Assembly: GCF_000499845.2 (NCBI RefSeq) | Contig: NC_023757.2 | Location: forward strand, 2,018,118-2,082,117 | Length of the DNA: 64,000 nt | From: Phaseolus vulgaris | Taxonomy: Eukaryota; Streptophyta; Magnoliopsida; Fabales; Fabaceae | Direction: 5' to 3' | Shown: piece by piece, positions 36,401 through 48,400 of the stretch | Position numbering within the stretch: the stretch's first letter is position 1 | Layout: each line of letters opens with the position of its first letter | Position numbers and translations under genes: made by a program | The notes under the pieces: model-generated | The model's database searches: none | The model's input: the letters and a program-made list of their open reading frames with translations, nothing else | Told to the model about the DNA's origin: nothing

Positions 36401-36503
36401 TTTCTCTTTATATATTTTCTATACATGAAGTGGTGTAATCATACACATAAGAGAATAAGAAACATATCTTCTTTTTACCATTTTTTATCATCATTTTCTT
36501 ACA

Positions 36504-36570
36504 TGGTATCAGAGCCGATTTTATGAGGTTGAGTTAGGCTTAAAACCCACTTCTTAATATGATATCAGAG
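36504..36570 (+). other. Two primer-binding sites separated by TRIM-like LTR sequence
   Basis: TGGTATCAGAGCC (36,504-36,516) is followed by GATTTTATGAGGTTGAGTTA and AACCCACTTCTTAATA, which is the 3' part of the TRIM-like LTR seen at 4,494-4,751. A second site TGATATCAGAGC follows (36,559-36,570). AGCC at the first junction is common to both parents. Confidence 0.6.
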
Positions 36571-38058
36571 CACCGATCTTGGTGTCCTGACAACCTCTCC
36601 ATTTTTATCCCATAAATAAAAAATCATGTCGGTAAACAAGACATCAGTGTCGAGCAAATTCAGCAATTGGCAAAAGCTATTTACTCGCTCAACAACAAGA
36701 ATGACACGTTAATCTGCTTGCCCATAACTCATCTTCTAATTCTGCTTTTACGAAACCATGGATTTTAGATAGCGGAGGCATCTGATTCACAATTTTTCAC
36801 CCACACTTCATCATCATTTATTCCAAATGTTAATCTACCCACAGACTCAACTGCGCCCATCTTATCTACGGACACAATTAAATTCAATGACAAAATCATT
36901 CTAAAAAAATGTTGTTTGTGTTCCTTCTTTTAATTTAAATCTCATGTTCACCAGTTCACTAAATTTTTGTGTCGTTTTTACTCCACATGTTTGAGTTTTA
37001 CAGGACTTGGCTACGGGGAGGATGATTAGCTCGTTAAACAACACGCAGGCTTATACTACATGTCCCATCCTCCAAACCAAGCTCACACATCTCAAATATC
37101 GACCGACTCTGATTTATGGCACAAACGCCTTAGACATCCTTTTCCGGCGTGTCTACAACTCGTATCTTCCTTACTACCTATCCCTATCATAAAAATCTCA
37201 TTTTCATTCATAATAATTGTAGTATTTGTAACAAAGCTAAACAGACAAGGTTACCCTTTCCTTTGAGCACAATAAAATCTCATTCTCCATTTAATCTATT
37301 GCATTGTGACATTTGGGGTCCTCATAAACCCAATTAATTTTGGAAAACATTTTTTTTCTCACTATAGTCGATGACTATACTAGATGTACTTGGCTATTTC
37401 TTATGAATCACAAATCTGAAACCCAATCTCTCTTAGAGTCATTCATTACATTTGCAAAAAATCAATTTCAGGCATCTATTAAAACCATTCGCGAACGGAC
37501 TGAAATTTATTTCAATGTATGATTTTTTTCAAAAAATATTGAATGTCAATGCACTTGCGTCTACACTCCTCAACAAAATGGGGTAGTAGAACGCAAACAT
37601 AGACACGTTTTAAACACAACCTCCTATTTCAGTCCAATTTACCATTAGAATTTTGGGGAGAATGCGTTTTAATCGCCATATATATATATATCATTAATCG
37701 CTTGCCATTATCTTTACTAAAAAATAAATCACCTTTTGAGCTACTATATAATAACCACCTTCACTTTCTCACCTTAAAACTTTTGGTTGCCTCTGTTACG
37801 CAACTGTTATTTCACCTAAGCAAAAATTTGATCTGCGCGCCCGAAAATGCATCTTCATTGGTTATCCTCACAGTAAAAAAAACATACAAATTATTTGATA
37901 TAGATGCAAACACTTTTTTTACAAGTCGGGATGTCATCTTCCATGAAAGTGTTTTCTCATTCTGCCAACAGTCACACACACCATCCTCACCTCCATTACA
38001 AGGTATTTTGCCCACTATTGACATTGACTTACCCATTCCTGTCCAACATTCACTCGAT

Positions 38059-38235
38059 CAACCTTCTTCTCTTACTCATCACAATGCATATGAACCTCCA
38101 TCAAACCAACCTTCTTCTCCTACTCGTCACAATACACCTGAACTTCCATCATACCAACCCTCTTCTCCTACTCGTCACAATGCCCCTGAACCTCCATCAA
38201 ACCAACCTTCTTCTCCTACTCGTCATAATACCCTC
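38059..38235 (+). repeat. 48-bp tandem repeat, about 3.7 copies, in the Copia reading frame
   Basis: Each unit encodes 16 residues of type [16 protein letters not shown], open throughout. It lies in the linker between integrase and reverse transcriptase. Confidence 0.85.
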
Positions 38236-39179
38236 TAGTAGACCAACCTTCTTCCTCCATGCCAAGAAATTTAGCACCCATTACCAAACCTTCTCCAACC
38301 GACCTTCCTTTTCGACGATCCAGTCGCACATCAACCCCACCTTCCTGGCTTCAAGACTACGTAACGGGATCCCAAGCCAATCATTCGACCACTGCCCAAG
38401 ACCGGCCGAATGGAACCAGGTATCCTATGCATCATTTTCTTTCTAATTCACGATTTTCTTCTACACATAGTGCATATCTTGCTAATATCACAACCACCAA
38501 AGAACCTCACACTTATGCTCAAACTATCCTTGATCCAAATTGACAAAAACCTATGGACGAACAGCTTTCCGCCTTGTAGCTAAATCAAACGTGGACCTTG
38601 ACACTGTTACCCGCTGGGCAGAAACCCATCAGATGCAAATGAATCTATAAAATAAAGTACAACTCAGATGGTAGCGTCGACAGATATAAGGCGCGCCTTA
38701 TCGCAAAGGGTACACTCAGATTGAAGGTGTGGACTATTCTGAAACTTTTTCACCAACAACCAAATTAACAACTATTGTATGCAATATTGTACCCAATCAT
38801 ATGCAATTAATTTAATAATGATAGAATCTCATAATTAGTATTCCTACCTAATTAGATTGTAATTTGGAGAGAGAAACTCCCTATATATTTTTTTATACAT
38901 GAAGTGATGTAACCATACACATAAGAGAATAAAAAACATCTATTATTCTTACAATTTTTTATCATTTTCTTATACAAATGTTTATATAAATACATTATTT
39001 TACTTATCTCATGCATAGTAAAAGCTTTAAGGCAATTCACATTTTCTTATCTCAAATTTTACAATATCACACATCTAATTATACGAGACAATGTATCAAC
39101 TTCATATAACACTTTAGTCCAAAATTTGAAAATTCATATTTATGACAAAAAATCAACATTATCACATTGAATCCAGTCA

Positions 39180-39480
39180 AATTTTTGATTTTTGAATTGT
39201 GTAATCCAAAACTTCAAAATTACATTTTAGATTACATAATTTAGAACATGATTTTGAAGTTATGGATTGTGTAATCTAGAAGTCAAAATTGTACTCCAGA
39301 TTACATAATCCAAAATACAGTTTTAAAGTTTCAAATTTTGTAATGAGAGTTAAAATTGTATTTCAAATTATGTATTATGGAATAATATTTTGATTTTATG
39401 ATTATACAATTTGAAAAATTAATTTAAAATACCAAATTATTATTTTAGATTGGATAATACAAAATACTACTTTCAAGTTC
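39180..39480. repeat. Cluster of TGTAATCCA-type palindromic words
   Basis: It contains alternating TTGTGTAATCCAAAAC, TTTAGATTACATAATTTAGA, GGATTGTGTAATCTAG and CCAGATTACATAATCC. It resembles the core of 12,795-13,183, but no terminal inverted repeats were found. Confidence 0.4.
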
Positions 39481-40011
39481 TTTATAAGATGATCTTAGAG
39501 AAGTATACTGACTTCACATCTTTTCTTACAAATTACTATCTAATTCATTACAAATTTTAACTATCAATTTTATAATAATCTAAATGGATAGCTAAAACTT
39601 TGATCGTTAATTAGATATAATTAAAAAAATAGTTTATAATTTTTATTAACAATATCAATTTTTTTTAATATATAAAGTAATATTTTGTTAATTATTTTTT
39701 ATTTTTAAAATTAATTTATATTTAATAATTTTTTTTAGTATTTAAGAATGGAGAAATATAAACTCAATGTCACATACAACATCAATATAACATCAAGACG
39801 AAGGCTATCATAAAAAACACAAATTTTCAGGAGAAATATTAAGTTTTTTTTTTAAATAACTTTAGAGTTTAGTTCAAATATATCTTTTCTCCATGAATAT
39901 TATTTACAATTTTTCTCATCTTTTGATTCTCATTATTTTAGTAAAATTAATAATTTTCGGTTTTTATGTATTTTAAAGATAAAAAGTATGTTATAAATAT
40001 TTTAAAGATAA

Positions 40012-40330
40012 TGAAATAAATTAATATAATGAAATGAAATTATTATCGGAGGTTCTGGCATAATTCGAATGAAGTGTCTGGGCCAAACTACGAATGTCTG
40101 AAATGCATCGGCCACAGTTGTTACCTCATATGAAGGTATTGGAACACGAGTATCAGGTACTCGTACTCTTTCAACTGTTACCTTCGCCTCATTAGGGGAG
40201 AGAGAAACGCTATGTAAGGTGGTGGCCTCTTCATAGACTTTTCCAATGACCACCACCTGAGGAAGCATGCCGCCCTCTACTAGTAACTCACATTGTCTCG
40301 TCTGGACAATGATATCCTCCCCTACAAGTG
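40012..40330 (-). mobile_element. Fragment of a CACTA-linked plant protein (DUF8039-like domain)
   Basis: The minus-strand frame reads GEDIIVQTRQCELLVEGG, VVVIGKVYEEATTLHSVSL, VTVERVRVPDTRVPIPSYEV and DAFQTFVVWPRHFI. This C-x-L..V.G.VY...LH.V.L...V.V..V....PVPS....DA...FVxWPR pattern is that of a C-terminal domain found beside plant En/Spm-type elements; I believe it is DUF8039. An acceptor-like CACTTGTAG lies just upstream on the gene strand, near 40,322-40,330. No other exons were found. Confidence 0.5.
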
Positions 40331-41346
40331 AGTAAATATGATTTTTGAGCTACACATAAATCCAAAAAATCATTACAACCAACATTATGTAATAATAGTC
40401 GCGTTTAAGAAAAGAGAATAAAATATCCTCTAACATGTTATTGTTTAGATCCGTGGAGGTAAGAAAATTCATGTGTAAACGCATGTTAAAAAAAATTAAC
40501 ATTAATATATAATTTAACCACTAAAAAATTTAAATTTACAAAGAAAAAGGAGAGAATAAAATATTACATTTAAGATTAATTGCATATTACTATTTTTTTT
40601 CTCTAATAAACCTACGTGACAAGTATTAAAAACCAAACCCATGTTCAATTACCTTAATATTCAAACAAAATTAAATTTTTTATACTAAGACTTTACTTTT
40701 CTTTACTTAAAAACAAAATATGATAATATTTATTATATTAAACCCCTATTTACTTAATAATCTAATAAGTAAAGTTCCTTTAATTTGAGACAAGCGTTTT
40801 CCAACTTTCATTTTATGGGATAGTAACATCGTGAGTATGATTTTTCAAATAACTTTTTCTCAATTATATACTTGTTTCATAGAGAAAACTTATCATCTTT
40901 TTATAATATTATAATTTTCAAATTATATTCAGAATTTTTTTAAATAAGATAAGAGTCATATAAATTACTATTGTTTAACTATTTATTATCAATATACAGG
41001 AAATATTTGTGATTCTTTTCGTATTGAATTTTGTTGAATTTTTTGAGAATTTTTTTAATTATAAATTATAAATCAACTCATAAGAAAGTAACATACTATT
41101 TTCCACTCAAAATTTGAAGACAATCATTTTATAAATTTTTTATATTATTTATTTTATTCAATTTTTTAATATAAAATTTCAATCAAGATTTAACATTTTA
41201 ATAATATACTTTATAACATGTTAGTATTATATATATTTTATTATTATATTCAATTCTAATATAGTCCGATATATTTACATGATGATTAAACACCATACAT
41301 TGATATCATGAGAAGAATTCATAGGATTAAACTCTTCTGATCTGTC

Positions 41347-41770
41347 CTAATCAAGAACTTGTGCCCCAAAAGAGGTAATGTTTGAATTTTGCAATTGCTT
41401 CAGTGATTTCATATAGTTCTTGTGTACAAGCTTATTGTTTTTGGCTGAGAATTGCCCTATACTTGTCCCTGACACACCTATTTCTAGGACAAGAGCCTTT
41501 AAAAAATCTGGAATAGCCAGAATTGGAGCCTGAGTTAAGGCACTTTTAAGTGTCTCAAAATATAATAGCCTCAAAAACCCAATTAAAACTGTCTTTCTTA
41601 AGCATATTTTTCAAAGGGGTTGCAAGGAAGAGCCCAAGCTAGCACAACCTGAACCTTGGAAGCACCCACCACTACTCCATGACCTGAAATTGTGTGTCCT
41701 AAGTATTCCACTTAAGTAAGACCAAATAAACACTTAGATAACTTTGCAAACAATTTATGCTTCTTTAATG
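41347..41770 (-). mobile_element. Ty3/Gypsy reverse transcriptase-RNase H fragment
   Basis: On the minus strand: KLFAKLSKCLFGLT.VEYLGH and ISGHGVVV (RT thumb, about 41,650-41,765), then FETLKSALTQAPILAIPDF and LVLEIGVSGTSIGQFSAKNN (RNase H start, where the family has ETDASGxGxG). Stops and shifts are present. The D of DASG is replaced, so the RNase H is inactive as well. Confidence 0.75.
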
Positions 41771-42231
41771 TATTGGTCGGATCCGTACCATAGCTGAAGC
41801 CTGAGTGTCTGGTTAGGGTCGGCTGACATGACTAAATTTGTTATGTCTAAACAGAAGATTAACAAGACTAATCAGTGATCAAACATTAGGTAATACACTC
41901 TTAATCATTATCAAAAACTCTAATTCAGCCCAATAATAAAGAATTCATGATAATCATATAAATAGACACAAATTTTGAGAAATGAGGTACATCATCATTC
42001 AGTACCAATAGACAAATACTGAGATCTTACTTGAGCGTCAAAGTGTTTTTTTACAGGTACTATCCAAGCTTAGAGTTTATGAGAACGAAAAACATAAGAG
42101 TGAAAGGAGAGCGAGCTTAGAGTTTATGAGAACAAAAAACATAAGAGTGAAAGGAGAGCAAGAAAACTATTCTGAGAAAGGAAGAAATGGTAGAAGACCG
42201 ACTGACCGAGAAAAGAGATAATCGTTCTCTT
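41771..42231. repeat. LTR-like segment, copy 2
   Basis: Pairs with 33,193-33,583. It lies on the 5' side of the minus-strand Gypsy fragment, as expected for a 5' LTR. It contains an internal 47-bp tandem duplication. Confidence 0.5.
42067..42160. repeat. 47-bp tandem duplication
   Basis: Two units beginning AGCTTAGAGTTTATGAGAAC (42,067 and 42,114) are nearly identical. The single-copy relative at 33,193-33,583 lacks the duplication, so it is recent. Confidence 0.85.
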
Positions 42232-42896
42232 AGTTCCAACCCTGTTTAAAAAAGACTTTAATAATTTGAACTTAATTGCAAGATAGCTTCTAAATGTTTT
42301 AGATGAGAATACCACATTGTATTTCCACTTCACTCACCATACCTTCCACATTCAAAGAGTTTCCATTACCTACCATGACTTAAAATTTAGAAGTTTGTTT
42401 CATGGTTGCAAGAACTTGTCTGAATGGCACTATTAGGTAGTATTTGAATCTGCATCCCACTAATAGTGCCTGGGGAATTGCAAAGTAACAGTGCAGGAGA
42501 CACCTTTGAGAGTGTTAAAAGAAAGGTGATGTTCTTGTTCCAAGGAATGATTTGGATGGTCATTGAGATCATTGTTTGTCTGGACACTTATCACATTTGC
42601 TTCCATATGAACTGCAACAATAAGAAGACATAACTCCTCTGAGTAGGTTCATTACAATGAAAGAAGAGTGTTGTTAAGCATGCACATTAGATCATACCAA
42701 TTTCAACAGAATCAATCACAGGTTAAACCATCAAAATACCATACTCATCACCAGAGATTATTGTACTGCAAAGAACAATCAAAAACATGAAATCAAAGAG
42801 TGATTTTCATTTAAAAGATCAAAAACACATTCATAAAGTAGGTGAACTAAATTTACAAAAACTGGGAAACTCTTATTCTCTCATTCATTCATTCAT

Positions 42897-43946
42897 TCAC
42901 TCACTCCAATACTTGTCATCACAGTCTTTCTCCTCTTCCTCGTCACTCTCCGAAACACTCGTCTTGAAAGCAATCACATCCTCCGCCGCGGCGCTCCGAA
43001 ACAACCCGATGTCGGCGCCGCCACTCACCATGTGATACCCACGTGACCTCATATCCTTCGCCCCAGAAAACGGCGTGGCGAAGCCCGCAAGGTAAGCCCC
43101 ACTCTCGACGTCGTCGTTTCGGCTGTCCAACACCTTTCTCTCCGCCTCCCTCAACGCCTCCCTCACCTTCTTGTTCCCCGGGTCCCATAAGTACCCCAAA
43201 CTAGCGCTCAGATCCAACGGCCCCATTTGCATGCAGTCCACGCCGTCTACGGCGGCGATCTCGCCGGCGTTGGCCACTCCCTCCTCGGACTCCACCTGGC
43301 ACATGATCAGAAGCTCGTCCAGGTAATTACCGATGTACCCATCGTCGAAGCCGTATTTGGAGGCCCGGACGATGGGGTGGGCGGCGCCGCGGAGCCCGTC
43401 GGGGGGGTAGCGGCAAAAGGAGACGACTTGGCGGGCCGACTGGGCGGTGTCGATCATGGGGAACATTATGCCCTGTGGGCCGAGGTCCAGGGCTTTCTTG
43501 GCCCACACGGCGGTGGACTCCGGGACGCGGAGGATGGCGGCGGTGTTGGCGGCGGCGAGCGCGTGGATGCATGGGAGCGCGTCGCGGATGCTGCCGGGGC
43601 CGTGCTCCATGTCGACGACGACGAAGTCGTAGCCAGCGAGGGCGGCGATCTCGGCGAGGGTGGGGGAGAAGGAGAGGAGGAAGAGACCGTAGAGGGTGTC
43701 GCCATTGCGTAGGCGGGACTTGAGGTTGAGGGGGGGGACGGCGACGGCGGCGGAGGAGCGGATAGATTCCGGAATGGGGAGTTGGGTGAGGAATTTTGAG
43801 GAGGTGGAGAGAGGGAGTGGTTGGACTTTGAAATTGGAAGGAGTGAGAGAATGGGGTTTTGGTTTTGGAAGAAGGGAAGAGAAAGGAGCCACGGTGGTGG
43901 TGGTAGTGGCGGCGGTGGCGGCAGAGGTGGTGTTTATGCTTAACAT
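42897..43946 (-). CDS. HpcH/HpaI aldolase-family protein, probable plastid precursor
   Basis: Single-exon gene for a 349-residue protein. Residues 1-70 are rich in Ser, Thr, Ala and Pro with few acids, as in a chloroplast transit peptide. The HpcH/HpaI (PEP/pyruvate-utilising TIM barrel) domain runs from about 75 to 330: LRNGDTLYGLF, VVVDMEHGPGS (H115, the probable base), AILRVPE (R140), LGPQGIMFPMIDTAQSAR, CQVESEEGV (E219) and MQMGPLDLSASLG (D245). E219 and D245 should hold the divalent metal. Bacterial relatives cleave 2-keto-3-deoxy sugar acids to pyruvate and an aldehyde; the substrate in plants is unknown to me. It resembles the Arabidopsis At4g10750 type. An acidic tail (SESDEEEEK) ends the protein. 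Strong GC contrast with flanks. Confidence 0.92.
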   Translation of the reverse strand: MLSINTTSAATAATTTTTVAPFSSLLPKPKPHSLTPSNFKVQPLPLSTSSKFLTQLPIPESIRSSAAVAVPPLNLKSRLRNGDTLYGLFLLSFSPTLAEIAALAGYDFVVVDMEHGPGSIRDALPCIHALAAANTAAILRVPESTAVWAKKALDLGPQGIMFPMIDTAQSARQVVSFCRYPPDGLRGAAHPIVRASKYGFDDGYIGNYLDELLIMCQVESEEGVANAGEIAAVDGVDCMQMGPLDLSASLGYLWDPGNKKVREALREAERKVLDSRNDDVESGAYLAGFATPFSGAKDMRSRGYHMVSGGADIGLFRSAAAEDVIAFKTSVSESDEEEEKDCDDKYWSE

Positions 43947-45427
43947 TGTTGCGTCTTTTTCTTCCTCTTATCTTCTTATGGGATTGATTCAGAAATAAAT
44001 ATATATAATAAAAAATAAATTTAAAATTAAATAATATAAAAAATATTAAAATAAATAATAATATTAATTATATAAAAAAAATTGTGAGTTGTTAATGTAT
44101 TAATATGGGTAAGTGTCAACTTCTGATCTCTCATATTTGTTTCTATTTTGTTTGTTTTGTTAGAAGAACAATAGCGTGGAAAGAGTCACAAACTTTACAT
44201 AACTAATTTTAGTTAAAATAAGAATATACAAATAGTTTTATTTATAGTTTTATATATATATATATATATATATATTAATTAGGATTATATATAACTTTCA
44301 ATATCCAATAATACAAAAATAGAGTAAATGATTGAGTGTGTGAATTTTAAAAAGAATGAATTAAATTGTCATTCTCTAACATTTGAATAGATTATTTGAA
44401 ACAAGAAAGATATTCAACTTGAAAAGAATTTGGAGAAAATCTCATTACACATTGAAGATGAAAAATGTAAGTTTGATGGTGGGGACGTTTTGGATAAAGT
44501 ATGATCATATATTTAATATCATTGATTCAGAGAAACTTTGATCCACTATTAAATCTTAATCAATTTGTTGATTAATTTGATTTTGAAAATAAATTTAAGA
44601 TTCTTTATTTTTGTAACCTTAAAAGAAGCACTTGAACACAAAAATTATCATTTTTGTTTTTCTTTATTTTTAAACTTTTTAATATTAATGAAAATTAACA
44701 CTTGATACTTATTAGTCCTTCCATTCAAATCATTTATCAAAACTTTTGTCTGCTCCAAAATGATCAACTATTAATAATTTTAACTCTTTTTCTCAGACAT
44801 TACAAGCGCAAAAATGGTATCATGTATAAATAAAATATTACTTTAAAATAGATATTGTAAATATGAATTGTTTAAAATTGAATAAATTATAAATTTATAT
44901 TAAAATAATATTTACAAACAATAAATAATTTTCATTACAGATATTTTTACTCGTTTACACTCACATACATTTATATAGAGTAATTTTTGTACCTGGATTA
45001 AAATATTTTTAAACTAATACATATTTTTTAAATTAATTAGTAACAATAAATTTATTAATGTTTATATTATTCTTTCAAAATTATCTATAGTATTTCTGAA
45101 ATTAATCATCACCTTTTATTTAATTTTTTCTCATTTAATTAATTAATATTTGATTAAAAATAATAACGATGTAATTTGTAACTACTCCTATTCTTCCATC
45201 TCAAGAAAGAGAAACAATTTATTTTATCAAATTATAGTGTTTCTTATTAATTAATAAATCACAAATATTTTAAGAAGAAATCATTAATGCACCATATCAT
45301 AATAAACAAAGACACAAAGGCAGTGAAAAAATTACCCTACTTAGTAACATTTACCTCATAAATATTTATTTACACGACAAAATTCATGAAATGAAAAAAT
45401 AAATCTAAAAAATTGATTAGCATTTGC
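43947..45427. other. AT-rich spacer between the aldolase and kinase genes
   Basis: No coding region supported. Contains a (TA)12 microsatellite at 44,251-44,275. The left end is the aldolase promoter side and the right end the kinase 3' flank. Confidence 0.6.
44251..44275. repeat. (TA)12 microsatellite
   Basis: Uninterrupted TA run; likely variable between accessions. Confidence 0.95.
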
Positions 45428-48400
45428 CTAATCTTTCATTGGTCGTTTACCTCGGGGATCTACTTGTGCAGTAGCAGTGGAGCTTGGTGTTGTTGATGAT
45501 GATGTTGCAGAAGTAGTATTATTATTAGTGCCATAGTTGCTTGAATCACAAGTGTGTGAATTAGAATTAGAATCATCATCAACCCCAGAAGAAAACATTG
45601 CAGAGGGTCTGCGAGGCACTCTTCTGAATCTGGAACCAGGCATTCCTGGTCTTGTTGGTTCTTCCATGTTGTCTGGTTTCTTTGACAGCATCACCACCAC
45701 ACGTCCCATGGTTGGACGGAGGTTTGGATCACCTTGAGTGCACAAGAGACCCAGTTTAATGCACATTTCAAGTTGTTCAGTTATGATTGAAGACCCCAAT
45801 GCAGGGTCCACCATTTCCATGGCCCTTCCTTTCTTGTATAGCCTGTATGCCTGTAAGATCAAAGGATGAACAAAGTAGGTTTTATAACTCTCATCCTGAT
45901 TAGTATATCACTGTAACTAAAATAACTTTAAGATCACAAGTTTGGACTCACTTTATGTTAAGATTACTTTTAAGTTTTCTGTTTTAAGATGATTTTAAAG
46001 TGTTCTGCTTATAATGAATGTGAAGAACACAGAGGTTTGAATATAAAAAAAAATAACAATTGTATTTTGAATTGAGTAATCATTTTCTAAATCAATAATT
46101 TTTTTCTAAATAATGTAATATTATTTTAATCAATCCAATTCAAAAATTATATAATTATGTTTTGTATTAAACAAATTTGAATTATATTTACGGTTATACA
46201 ATCTGAACACGTTGAATCATATAATTCAATGACAAAAAGAGGTTGGTCATTTGATAGTGTCAAATAGTGACTTCTTACACCTCGATAACTTCTATGGACA
46301 TCTCATAGGTAAGACGAAAAGACCATTGTAGCAATTTTTTTCTATTTACACCTACCGGATTTTACAATTCAAAATATATTATTTTACAAGCCGTAACAAC
46401 CTTATTATAATATATATTCTGAAAATACATTTTAGATTGTATAATCTAGAATACATATTATAGTAAAAGGGTGTTACGGAATTTACAATCCAGTGTACAC
46501 AAAAAAGAATGCAAAAAAATATACATGAAGGTGTAGGAAGAATGTATGAAGGTGCAGCCAAATAGGGTTGGTAAAATTAGGCCCAAAAAGCTTTTGGGCC
46601 AGTTTTGTCTTTAATTTATGTAAAACAAAATATAAAACAACTAAGGAAAAGAATAAGTTAATTAATTGTAGTAACCCATATGAAAATTAGACTAGTTAGA
46701 CATGACTTATCTCATATTTTAATTTGATGGATGAAGTCACTTTTGACAGTTCTGATTATAGTACAAAAACTATTGACAAATACATATTATGGTATTTTAA
46801 GTGTACAATCTTCATTGTTTCTATTCCCTTTCTTTTCTTCTAATTTATAAATTACAGCCAAATTGTAAATACAATTAATTTTAAGATCTTACAAGTAACG
46901 GGAGAGTAATTTTGAGAACCTTACTACAGTAGTATTTGTTAAGAAGTTCATAAATATTAGTTTGAAACTTTTCAAATTGAATACAATTAGTTTGAAACTT
47001 TTCATGCAATATTAGAATCTAGGTGTAAGAAAAAGTGTTATTAAATTGTATTCAAAGTTCTTACCCAGTCGAGGAGATTCTGCGCACTCAAGTTCGTATC
47101 AAAGGATGAATTTTTCTGGCCACTGACCAATTCCAACACCAAAACTCCATAGCTAAACACGTCTGCCTTCACAGATAAATGGCCATGCATTAAATATTCT
47201 GGAGCCAAATACCCGCTGCATATCACATCGTATTACCAAAGTTATTCCTTCAGCATCATTGTTATTGTAGCATTAAATGGACATGCATGAGTTGATTTTT
47301 CAAGGTTTTTTCTTCATTGATTGAGGTTTGAATAGTATGATACTAACTTTGGAGTTTTGACTTTTGGGGATGTGTGTGGTTGGTAGAAAGAGTTTATGAA
47401 GGATGAAAAGTGATCCAAACTTACTTGGTTCCAGCCACACGTGTGTTGACATGGGTTTGGTCTTCGGGGAAGAGTCGGGCGAGACCAAAATCTGCTATCT
47501 TAGGCACCCATTTTTCATCGAGTAAGATGTTACTGGCCTTTATGTCGCGATGGATTATGCAGTTGTGAGAGTCTTCGTGAAGATAAAGCAAACCCCTTCC
47601 CACCCCACTGATGATGTCAAATCTACGTTTCCAGTTTAGCTCTTCTTTCTTCCCCGATTCTGCATCAATTTTGAAAATCAAATTCAGTTTCTTATATTTT
47701 AAATCTTTAATTTTCAATCAATTTTAAAAGCAAAAATATTATGAAGTAGAGATTGTGCCGTATTAACATGACTTATCTATTTTTATAATTTTTTAAAATT
47801 TTATCTATTTTAGTAATTAATAAATGAAATGAAATTGCCCCAGAATGTAAAAATCCCAATATTTTTTGTCGTAAAAAAAATTGAATTCCTGTGGAAGTTT
47901 CTTTGATTCTTCTTCGGAGGTGGAGGTGTGCTGCAATCTGGAAACTTTCTATTTAATTACAAGTTGTGTGCCTATTTAATTTATTAGAACGTTACATGTT
48001 TGTCAAATAAGTTAATAGTTTAATGCTTGAGAAGGTCAAGATGATTTAGTGCTGTCTCTTTCCAGTGTCCACCACAGGCTCACGCATGACAAGAAATACT
48101 TTATACGAGAAGGGATGAAAAAATAAGGGTGTTTTGGGACCCATAGGTTTGGTTGCAATAATGATAAAAAATATGAATCTAGTCAAGGGAAGCCACAAAA
48201 AAAAAATCTTAAAACAAATTTTACTTCTGTGTCATTCTTCAGTTTTTCTTTGCCTTCCCAAAACCAGCAGAAAACTGTTTAAAGGTAAATTTTTCTTACC
48301 AAAAGTTCTTCTGTAAAAGAAAATAGTGCATGTAAATGAAGAGGATGATTTGGAGAGAAAAACTCACTGAAGAGAAGCTTGTCAAGGCTCTTGCGAGGGA

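Larger units (their letters stand above)
36403..38976 (+). mobile_element. Ty1/Copia element with internal deletion and truncated 5' LTR
   Basis: The partial 5' LTR ends ...TTTTCTTACA at 36,503 and is followed by the primer-binding site TGGTATCAGAGCC (36,504-36,516). Coding pieces, in order, are GAG-pre-integrase (DSDLWHKRLRHPF near 37,100), integrase (FNLLHCDIWGPH near 37,300; FLTIVDDYTRCTWLF near 37,355; [16 protein letters not shown] near 37,560) and the integrase tail ([20 protein letters not shown] near 37,890). A proline-rich repeat region follows, then the start of RT (KGYTQIEGVDYSETFSPTTK near 38,710-38,760). The 3' LTR (38,776-38,976) follows directly, so most of RT and RNase H is deleted. 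Stops and shifts are present; non-autonomous. Confidence 0.85.
36131..42896. other. Region without intact genes between the PMEI pair and the aldolase gene
   Basis: Filled by Copia, CACTA-linked and Gypsy remnants listed separately. 39,480-40,010 and 40,340-41,340 are AT-rich with nothing recognisable. 42,232-42,896 may hold the 3' flank of the aldolase gene; a CATT/ATTC microsatellite lies at its stop codon. Confidence 0.6.

Noticed and set aside
42387..42587. 66-codon minus-strand open frame near the aldolase 3' flank
   Set aside because: No motif or splice support, not recognisable.
43227..43723. Plus-strand open frames opposite the aldolase gene
   Set aside because: Antisense shadows of a GC-rich coding region; low-complexity products.
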